Below are positions 56,381 to 64,000 of a stretch of 64,000 nucleotides of DNA, one piece after another; position 1 is the first letter of the stretch, and each line of letters begins with the position of its first letter. A program made the position numbers and the translations under genes. This DNA comes from Kwoniella dejecticola CBS 10117 (Eukaryota; Basidiomycota; Tremellomycetes; Tremellales; Cryptococcaceae). The notes below the pieces were generated by a model. That model saw nothing but the letters and a program-made list of their open reading frames with translations, did not search any database and was not told the DNA's origin. The stretch spans positions 372,001 to 436,000 of the forward strand of contig NC_089311.1 in the NCBI RefSeq assembly GCF_000512565.2, read 5' to 3'.

Positions 56381-58976
56381 ATGAGTGAAAGAGAAGAGAT
56401 TGAGCTCGATCCATTCGAAACACCTGCCGACACACCCGATACCCGTTCAGTCTCGGATCACCCTCTCGGCAGTACTTATGCTACGAAGGCGCCTTCGAGG
56501 CGACAATCCACCGAGGTCGAAGGAGAAGGTGAAGCTGCAAATGCAAGTGATGCTGAAGATGGGCTCTCAGCTTCGGGTAATAACACAGAGAGACAATTAC
56601 CGACATTACCCGACGTAGACACTTCGAAAGAAGCATGGTTCTACGTGGTAGCTTCTTTCGTGGAGGAGATGCTTCTGTGGGGTCCGCTGTTGGCTACTGG
56701 AGTCTATCTGAAGTATTACGCTGCGTCCGAAGTATGTCAAAGGCGCTCTCTCTCCTCTAATTTGATGTGTAGCCTCCGCAATAACAAATCAGGGATACAC
56801 CCAACGTCTGACATGACTAATCAATTTTCGTATGACAGACATTCGCCTCCGCTAGCGAAGTGCAGATCTCCTTGATAGGTACTCTCGCACCTTGTTTCGC
56901 ATGTGAGCTGCCCCTGTCCGGGTTCATATCAATGTCCATGTCGATGCACGATGTCCGAGTTGGAATCATATTCATGTCCACCTCGTCACACGCTGACATG
57001 CTATGATCTGCTTGCAGTCGGCTCAGGAATGCCGTTGTTGTACATGTACAACTACTTCCCCCGATTCATGATCCCCTCGATGTGGGCTGGATTGGCCTTG
57101 TTCTCCTTATCCCTCTTGGCGGGCAGTTTCGTCAGCGATATCAGGCTTTTGATTGTCTTCCAAGGTGTATTCCCGGGTATGTATACTGCTTCTCATCGCA
57201 TTGTCTGAAATCTGAAATTCAAATTGCTTACCGGACGCACTCATCTTGTGTTCATCAGGTATCGCCGCTGCTTTAGCTGCTTTCCCTCTGATCAGGTGGA
57301 TTCCAGAGTCAGTCTCCATTCTCACTACAAGTCGCGCTCATTCGTCGTAGGAGGAAGCTGATATTTGTGCTCAGATGGTTTGATAAGCGGAAAGGCATAG
57401 CTACGGGCGTAATCTTCTCCGGAGGCGGAGTGGGCGGTTTGGTGAGTGACCTCCTCGTCTGTACGATATTGCAAGCTCAATTCACTAATCACGAACGTTT
57501 TCAGTACATGCCGTTCCTGTACGATCTATTTTTGTCGAGATTGGGGTACAAATGGTCTTTGAGGATATTCGCAATTTCAACAGCTGTCATCGCTGTGAGC
57601 TGCGACAATGATCACGATCATTCCAGATGCTGGTTGATGGGGTATGAATCAAGCTGAATCTTCCTTTTTGGCAGAGTATCGCAATATCGTTCATCAAGCC
57701 CCGAGTGCCCATCTCGTCCCGGTCGCAGATCAAGCGTGCTCCCATGCCTGATTTCTGGCAGACATTCACCAGTTGGGGCTTCTTGTGTCTGTTCCTTTCT
57801 AGCTTGTTGCAGGCGTTTGGGTATTTGTGAGTCTGGCCTTTCTCTTAGACTCTCATCCTTCAGCCCCGACCTGCGACACACATGATACGTAGTGCCGCGG
57901 CAGCTGATCCTTGCATTCTCGTGATCCTCAAGCAATGTTGCGTTGTTCTTACCTCGATTCTCCGACGCTTTATCTTCCTCGGAAGGCGCAGGGTTGTTAG
58001 GCGCATTCAACGTCTGTTGTCTCATCTCTCAGATCTTATGGGGTCATCTGACCGATGTGAGTCATAATCTCCTAGGTATCAGTACAAGGACACCGAAGCA
58101 GTCAACACAAATCAGTCGAGGCTCAACGCTGACTTAAGACCGTATGTACTTCCATCGCTTCGAACAGAAAATCAAACCTTCCTTAGCTATGTCGCTTTCA
58201 TCCGGACTCGGAACACTATTCGTCCTCTTCCTGTGGGGTTTTAGCACCGATTCACTAGGTATCAAAGTCCTCATGCCCTTCGCTATCGTCTTTGGGCTCA
58301 GCACAGGAGGATTCTCGTCGATGTGGTCTCAGTGCGCTCACGAGTTGGCGGGCGATGGGGGTGTCGATAAAGAGAAACAGAGTTTACTTTGGTCTGGTGA
58401 GTCGAGTCTGGTCGGGTTGAGTTGAGTCGAATCAAGCTGGACGTCAAGTCCGGACCCCTTTTCTATGTCACCTGGCCCAGGCCTTTGCGATTTCTACATC
58501 AATGTCAATTGATCATCAATGCCAACATAGATTGAGGACGACGCTAATACTGATTTCGATTGCAACACGTAGGTCTCTCCCTCGCAAGAGGTATAGGCGC
58601 CGTAATAGGCCCTACGCTCGGATCGGCCCTATACCGAGATTCCTCACTTACAAAATCCCACCGATGGGGATCAGCAGGATCGCCGCCTTTAGTAGCGCTC
58701 GTAGCTGCTAGTCTGGCTGGGAGCTCGCTCATTCCCTTGATATATCATTTCAGCAAGAGAGCTCTGGTGAATCTCAAGTCGGGCCTGAAGGATAAAGACA
58801 AGAATGAGAATCGCGGAATTACTACAACCTCAACCTCAACCTCAGACAGAGACAGAGACGCGAGAGCAGGTCAGAGGAGAACAAGCAACGTCAGCGTTAC
58901 GACGAATGGCGGGAGGAGGGTCGGTAAATTTGAAAAGACCAGGCCTTCTTCGTTGATCAGTGGGCGTAATGAATAG
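56381..58976 (+). CDS. MFS transporter, monocarboxylate-type
   Basis: Many-exon gene starting MSEREEIELDPFETPADTPD with an acidic cytosolic head. Membrane segments follow in order: AWFYVVASFVEEMLLWGPLL, TFASASEVQISLIGTLAPCF, GSGMPLLYMYNYFPRFMIPS, MWAGLALFSLSLLAGSF, IRLLIVFQGVFPG, IAAALAAFPLIR, then the loop-2 type RWFDKRKGIATGVIFSGGGV and GGLYMPFLYDLFLSRLGY. The second half has FWQTFTSWGFLCLFLSSLLQ, GAGLLGAFNVCCLISQILWG, AMSLSSGLGTLFVLFLWGF, LMPFAIVFGLSTGGFSSMWS and LARGIGAVIGPTLGSALY. The WFxxRRGxAxGxxxxG-like block fits the MCT/MCH branch of fungal MFS permeases. Substrate unknown. The tail has a Thr/Ser run and a basic end (RVGKFEKTRPSSL). Confidence 0.85.
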
Positions 58977-59918
58977 ATGATTGATGTACCCAGAACAAGA
59001 CGGACCAAGATATAATATGCAGTCGACTCGATATGTGTTCCACACGCTTGATTATGATATAACGTTTTGCATATAATACCATCATCCCCTCTTGTGCTGG
59101 TTGAACAGCACAAACCGTATTTACCTACATGGGACTACTTCCCATACACCGCCCACTTTGTGATACACACTACACACTCGGGATTCTGCGCACTTCCCTG
59201 TCACGCCTGATCGGCCAACAATCTCACCTCTCTCCTTCCTTCCTCCGGTCCACCCCTCATCTCTCCCTTCCATCTCCTCGCCGGTCCTTTGCTGCTGCAT
59301 CTCGATTGTACTCCTACTATCCTCGTTCGCTCTCATTGTGCCTTACTTCTGATTGGTCGAAGGGGGACGACAACGATCAGGATTGAGGTTTGGGAGATTC
59401 GAAAGAAGACGAGAAGGTGGTATCGCCCGAACAACCAAATAAAAAGTAGGTTGACTCGAGCGATGATGTTGATTCTTGTATCCTGGGTGTACAAGATCCT
59501 TGTTACTTGTTTGTACAGTATCATTGAAAATCGATTTGAATTTCATCGTTTCTTTCTTGGATGCCAAAAGAGTGATGCAGCGTAGATAGCTGTGTGTTTA
59601 ATTGGATAATGTTACAGCGAATTGATGTGAAAAATGCGGTCCAGCGGGTACTAGTGTTGATGTACAGTGCAGTACAGTCCGATTGATACTGTAAGGTCCC
59701 GCCTTAATTGCAAAATCTGAATGATTGATCGAGAGGTTTCGCCAAGATGTGCAACATGATATGCTTGTTCAAGAGTCGAAATAAAAGAAAAGAGAAATAG
59801 ATCGTTGCTGAATTCGTTATTGATCCACATTTGTCGTTTGCCTTAGCTAGAGCCCGCTGACTGACGTTCGCGTTGAAAAGCGTTTGAATCGTTGATGTTA
59901 TTGCAAGTGAGATTCCAC
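58977..59918. other. Convergent 3' flanks, pyrimidine-rich
   Basis: About 940 nt between the MFS stop (+) and the Edc1-like stop (-). A CT-rich stretch lies at about 59200-59330. Short frames on both strands are unsupported. The right part is AT-rich. Confidence 0.45.
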
Positions 59919-61469
59919 CTAGAAGTCCTCGAGATCGGGCTTGGATAACGAAGCGGCGTTAGGTGAATTATGGAACGTCGGTCCAGCGTATCTGACTGTA
60001 AGCGGGTTCGAAGCTGAAGCTGAGGTAGAGTTAGAGGTGGAACCAGGACCAGACGAAGCGCTGAGACTACTTTTCCTCGCTGAGAAGTCATTAGGAATCC
60101 GAGGGAACTCTCCTGAGCCGACTATCGGTAAAATACCATTCGAGATATTGCCATTCGCAGAAGCGACCCCTTTAGCGGGGGTCTGAGGGGCTCGATGGAC
60201 ATTGAATCCTGTATGGAAGGGAATATGACTATCAAACGCTGAGACCGTTCGCCCGTTTGTAGCAGCTCCGGCAAGTGGTACGCCATCCGCGGAAGCTCGT
60301 CGACCGTGTACAGGACGAGGGTTGAGAGGCGAAGAGACTGCAGGAGCAGCTTGGAAGGGCGCACATCGATTCGATTTCCTCTTATCGGACGGCGTGGATT
60401 TGCTGGATTTCCTTGGTGATTGAGATTGAGATTGCGATTCGGAAGGAGATGATGAATTGTACGAGAGCTTCTGCTGCCATGTCAGATCCTGTCCGCCATC
60501 TACAGACGGCATCTCCCAAACGGCACTTTCGTCCTCGCTCCCGACTGCTTTCTTGCCTTTCTTGGCTGATTTGACTGGCGGAGTCTGAGCCAGACCACCG
60601 GAAGGCAAGGATTTACTGAGTGTCGAAGTGTCAAAAGGTGAGTATGGGATCTCATCTTGTTTGCGCGTTTGTGCGTTAGACTGCTGTTTGCTGATATTTT
60701 TGGGTTTTGTAGCGGCAATGCCGGATTTCGGCTTGGAAGGAAGATTATCAGGATTAGGATTGGAAACTGGAGGAGTGGTAGTCGTATCAGCAACACCTTG
60801 CGGGGTACTCAAGGCTGTCTTTCCTCGCTTGGCCTTCGCTGGCTTGGGTTGATCACTTTCCGCATTCAGGTCGTTTTGTATGTAATCTTTCTTTGACTTG
60901 GTTCTGCCACCTTTTCCACCAGGAGAGTGTGACTCCTTATTTCGTGTGCTCGACCCGTTCTCAACGACGCCAGCTATATCTTTCCTGCCTCGACGAGGTT
61001 TTGTCTTCTTCCCGAGAGCGACGTCCATATCATCCTTCGATAGATTCAGTACACCTCGCTTCGGCGAAGGCTTGGGAGGGGACATTACTCCTAGCAAGTC
61101 GAAAAGCATTTCCTCATCCTCCGAGGAAGGTTCTTGATCTATCCCCAATTCGGATTCGCTAGCTACAGCGGCATTGCGCTGATTCGAAGATTTGTTATTC
61201 TTGCGAGGATAACGAGGCTTCCTCGGTGTAGGAGTTGCGGGTTGTTCTGACATGGGTAATGCAGTATGCTGGGGTAGTGCAGGTGATTTGTGGTTTGATG
61301 AGGAGGATTTGCGAGAGACGGGGATATCTATGCGAGAAGGGGTTCCGGGACGTGATGAGCCTGGTTTGGAGGATGTGCGTTGGAGTGGAGGCGAGGAGAA
61401 TGATGTATGGGAATGAGGATGAGCTGTTTGTGTAGATGGTCGAGTTCGTACGGCTGTTCTGGTTGACAT
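59919..61469 (-). CDS. Edc1/PNRC-type mRNA decapping enhancer (disordered)
   Basis: Single-exon 516-aa protein (MSTRTAVRTRPSTQTAHPHS). It is almost wholly disordered, rich in Ser, Pro, Lys. The C-terminal RYAGPTFHNSPNAASLSKPD carries YAGxxF followed at once by an SPxxxxLxxP motif, ending in LEDF; this is the Dcp1/Dcp2-binding arrangement of yeast Edc1/Edc2 and human PNRC2. The nearby conserved block AVWEMPSVDGGQDLTWQQKL is also typical of these fungal proteins. Edc1-type peptides dock on the Dcp1 EVH1 domain by the proline part and use YAGxxF to activate Dcp2 in mRNA decapping. Here the proline part is weak (one Pro less than usual). Basic runs (KKGKKAVG, RRGRKD) may bind RNA. Confidence 0.75.
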   Translation of the reverse strand: MSTRTAVRTRPSTQTAHPHSHTSFSSPPLQRTSSKPGSSRPGTPSRIDIPVSRKSSSSNHKSPALPQHTALPMSEQPATPTPRKPRYPRKNNKSSNQRNAAVASESELGIDQEPSSEDEEMLFDLLGVMSPPKPSPKRGVLNLSKDDMDVALGKKTKPRRGRKDIAGVVENGSSTRNKESHSPGGKGGRTKSKKDYIQNDLNAESDQPKPAKAKRGKTALSTPQGVADTTTTPPVSNPNPDNLPSKPKSGIAATKPKNISKQQSNAQTRKQDEIPYSPFDTSTLSKSLPSGGLAQTPPVKSAKKGKKAVGSEDESAVWEMPSVDGGQDLTWQQKLSYNSSSPSESQSQSQSPRKSSKSTPSDKRKSNRCAPFQAAPAVSSPLNPRPVHGRRASADGVPLAGAATNGRTVSAFDSHIPFHTGFNVHRAPQTPAKGVASANGNISNGILPIVGSGEFPRIPNDFSARKSSLSASSGPGSTSNSTSASASNPLTVRYAGPTFHNSPNAASLSKPDLEDF

Positions 61470-62324
61470 CCTGCTCGTGTGTCAACTCGAATCAATGATA
61501 TCTCACGAAGAACTGTATACATGGTGGGCGATGAAAAGAAAATGTGTATATTGCCTGGTTCTTATGAAGATGCAAGGGCGGAAGGCGGAATGGGGGACAG
61601 CAGATCGTGAAACGAAAGACAAAAGATCATACACGTACTCAATTTCGAAGGGTGAAACCAGTGCGAGTATGTAGTCCGTGGCAGATGCAAACTCGGAATC
61701 TATGGCTATGAAATTGACGTGTGCACCTGGATGATGTCGTTTGAGTGATTCGTTATGACTTGAAGCGGCTGAAAAGGGTAGTGGTTCGATAAGACCTTGT
61801 CTTGACGAAAGTGTACGAACGTGTTGATCCGGACTGGAGGGATATAGGGTTTAACGGGTAGAGTGACTTCGTGTACGAGCCTTTGAATGAAGATGCTCAG
61901 TGTGTGATTGGTCTGTGTACACGTGTACAGGGTACTGATATTGATAAGTTGAAGTGTATCGAGTTGACAGACAGTGTGATGGAGATGATCTGCTGAGGAG
62001 AACAAGGAAGGATATGAAGAGTACGAGTAGTCGCTGTGGTGACTCAGGTGGCAAGACGACACAGGTTGTCTGCCTGATATTGCGGGACCCCCTGTAGGTG
62101 AGCCTGATGATCCATCCAAAGCCGTGTTTTTGTTGTATTTTCGGATTGGATCGTATGAATTTACCCGGAGCTCGCTCGCATTTTGACTTTTGTCCTTGAG
62201 TCTTGACGAGATCGCAATTAAGAACAACTCTGACCGATGATCCCTGCTGACTAGGAGAGTCCCATGTTAAGTGAGTCCAACGAGATATCTCATTGTTGGA
62301 CCAGACTGACTTCCACCCAACAGG
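61470..62324. promoter_or_regulatory. Divergent promoter region
   Basis: About 855 nt between the Edc1-like start (-) and the mitochondrial protein (+). Two overlapping minus-strand frames (61706-62227, 61851-62354) have no support. The longer one crosses the start of the plus-strand gene, so it cannot be a gene if that start is right. Confidence 0.45.
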
Positions 62325-64000
62325 ATGCTGCGGCGCATACGAGGTAGACTCCATCCTACTCTCCTTCGACCACCTCTGACCGCACCCTCTTTCCGACTCT
62401 CGTCCTCTGCCGCTTTGGCCCGCAGTCAGGAAGTGCGCGATGAGCCGTATGGGGTGGAATATGGAGCAGGACCATCTCGTATACCTTATGAACCATCACA
62501 ATCTCGCATGCTGCCTCAGACCACTTCCAGTACTTCTTCTCACACCACCGCCCGAGCCCTTCGACAGACCCTCAACACGCTTAAACCCGGATCATACGCT
62601 CAACCTCACGTCTTCATGAAGACCATCTTCAATCGATCGGAACTATGGAGTTCAAAGAAGAATGTCAACTATTCAGCAGATATCGCTTCCATGTCCCGCT
62701 TAGAACTGCACATAATTATTAATCACCTGATTAGATTGAAGAAAGGAAATGTCGCCGCCGCCTTGATATGCGATGCCCTCGCTCTGTCTCCTCGAGAAAA
62801 GCGGAAGACCTTATTATCCATCAAATGTCTCTCATTGCTGTTCCAAGACCGATCATCTTTCTACATGCACAAGGCCCATTCTGATATCGGCGACAGCAAA
62901 GCAGTACCTGATTTATCGCCAAGTATCGAAAGCCAGGCCGCCCTTTCGCCAAGTCGAGGATTGGGAACCTTGCTCAATATCATGGACATGCTACAAGACG
63001 TGCGATACCAACGACCTCTCGAGCTGTACTCGTTGATCATCAAGCAATGTGTGGACGAGCGTTTATACGATTTAGCTGCTAAGGTCTATGTGGGATTAGT
63101 AGAAGAGTGGGTCACGGAAGGAAGAGTCGCCCATGGAGCGAATCCAGATGATTTTCATCCGGGCGGTGGTCCACCTCGTTCTGCAGGAAATCTACCCTTA
63201 TCAAAGTTGTTGGGACACTGGTGGACTGGCGTTCGTACGTGGAGATTACCTGGGGAAGTGCTCTCTCCTCATGACAGGCTGGATTTATGGCACCCCAAAC
63301 ATTTGTCTCTCGGCGAAAAAATGAAGAACTTCCCTCTTCCAATCGCGACTTCCCCGCCTTCACTGGTTCCACAACCCAAAACCGTTCTATTGAACACAAT
63401 TATCGTCTCCCTCAAACTCGATCCGAAATCTTGCGCGCCAAGAGAATTCGCAAGCTCGATGAGAGCTTTAGCTATACTCGCCAACACCGTTCTCTCACGG
63501 ACTTTACCCATTGTCTCGCTAGGCAAACTACTGCAAGCTTTTAAGACCGCTCCGAACAAGCCAGATGTCTACCCTGAAACACTCACGGAGATACCGGCAG
63601 AAAACCAATGGGCATATACCTCTTTCACCCAGATACACGTCACACTCATGTCCCTTCTTTTCGCGCCACCGATCTCGTCTCACTCGATGCAGCTGATCGC
63701 GGAAAATCAAGACACGCAATCCGAGGAGGAGACAGCCGCGACCGCCAAATCGGATAACACGATGAACCAATACATGTTACCCCCGTTATCGTGGAAGTCG
63801 TGTACAATCCTTCTCCGATACGCTTTTGAGGGTCTTCGGAAACCATTCCTCCTCAAGCGACTATTGGCATATATGAAGGATGTGTTCGGGATGGGTGGCG
63901 AGAATCCTCAGGCTTTCAATACACTGTTGAAAGGCGCATCGGCATTGCAGCTCAACGCTATAGCCTCTCAAGCGGACGATACGTTATTTGGCGATCAGAA
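62325..64000 (+). CDS. Mitochondrial, helical-repeat-like protein (3' end off the window)
   Basis: An uninterrupted frame runs from ATG 62325 to the last base, at least 558 codons with no stop. It opens MLRRIRGRLHPTLLRPPLTA, a strong mitochondrial presequence (Arg-rich, no acidic residues for about 35 residues). It continues with helix-rich sequence such as NVNYSADIASMSRLELHIII, LKKGNVAAALICDALAL, LYSLIIKQCVDERLYDLAAK then VYVGLVEEWV, and KSCTILLRYAFEGLRKPFLL. The spacing of paired helices is like PPR or other alpha-solenoid proteins of fungal mitochondria, which act on organellar RNA, but no strict PPR consensus was found. The rest of the gene lies outside this window. A short intron could still exist at a frame-neutral site. 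Confidence 0.72.
   Translation, partial: MLRRIRGRLHPTLLRPPLTAPSFRLSSSAALARSQEVRDEPYGVEYGAGPSRIPYEPSQSRMLPQTTSSTSSHTTARALRQTLNTLKPGSYAQPHVFMKTIFNRSELWSSKKNVNYSADIASMSRLELHIIINHLIRLKKGNVAAALICDALALSPREKRKTLLSIKCLSLLFQDRSSFYMHKAHSDIGDSKAVPDLSPSIESQAALSPSRGLGTLLNIMDMLQDVRYQRPLELYSLIIKQCVDERLYDLAAKVYVGLVEEWVTEGRVAHGANPDDFHPGGGPPRSAGNLPLSKLLGHWWTGVRTWRLPGEVLSPHDRLDLWHPKHLSLGEKMKNFPLPIATSPPSLVPQPKTVLLNTIIVSLKLDPKSCAPREFASSMRALAILANTVLSRTLPIVSLGKLLQAFKTAPNKPDVYPETLTEIPAENQWAYTSFTQIHVTLMSLLFAPPISSHSMQLIAENQDTQSEEETAATAKSDNTMNQYMLPPLSWKSCTILLRYAFEGLRKPFLLKRLLAYMKDVFGMGGENPQAFNTLLKGASALQLNAIASQADDTLFGDQ

Noticed and set aside
61851..62354. 167-codon minus-strand frame
   Set aside because: Overlaps the well-supported start of the mitochondrial gene at 62325 and another minus frame; no domain.
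1..64000. CRISPR arrays, rRNA/tRNA genes, transposons
   Set aside because: No regular repeat-spacer array, no TTCRA-type tRNA arm with a matching cloverleaf, and no transposase, integrase or reverse-transcriptase motif was found on either strand by eye.

Overview
The window looks like a nuclear chromosome segment of an intron-rich basidiomycete yeast of the Tremellales (Cryptococcus/Kwoniella type). Genes are dense on both strands. Almost every conserved gene is cut by short introns (about 50-100 nt) with GTRNGT donors, a CTNAC-like branch site and a CAG/TAG acceptor. The gene set is fungal: a White Collar 2-type GATA factor, a fungal Trs65 TRAPPII subunit, Arp10 and an Edc1-type decapping enhancer. 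No rRNA, tRNA, CRISPR array, plasmid element or intact transposon was found. Exon borders were worked out by hand from frame and splice sites, so single-gene spans are firmer than some inner borders.

Layout. 1-3.8 kb: two tandem, paralogous single-pass membrane proteins (minus) with PPxY-ending tails. 3.8-7.5 kb: a Pof1-like nucleotidyltransferase (+), a superoxide-dismutase-like mitochondrial ribosomal protein (-) and an NR2C2AP homologue (+). 7.5-12.7 kb: an accessory patch with no recognisable conserved gene, holding a run of small minus-strand ORFs, some of which resemble each other. 12.7-34 kb: conserved genes packed tightly: PITHD1 (+), an HSL-type alpha/beta hydrolase (-), cytosolic Asn-tRNA synthetase (+), Trs65 (-), Rrp5 (-), Arp10 (+), WC-2 (-). 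34.5-39 kb: a small four-exon orphan (-), an Atx1 copper chaperone (+) and an Erv2-type sulfhydryl oxidase (-). 39.8-48.8 kb: a long low-complexity conserved protein (+), TatD DNase (-) and Syf1 (+). 49.7-56 kb: an orphan ORF (+), a type I membrane protein (-) and a conserved protein of unknown function (-). 56.4-64 kb: an MFS transporter (+), an Edc1/PNRC-like protein (-) and a long frame open at the window end with a mitochondrial presequence (+).

There is no operon logic; neighbours are functionally mixed, as usual for fungi. Themes that recur are RNA biology (Rrp5, Syf1, Asn-tRNA synthetase, Edc1-like), trafficking and cytoskeleton (Trs65, Arp10), and redox/metal handling (Atx1, Erv2). 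The least explained parts are the tandem PPxY membrane proteins at 0.8-2.6 kb, the orphan ORF patch at 7.8-12.2 kb, and a repeated octamer in the WC-2 promoter.
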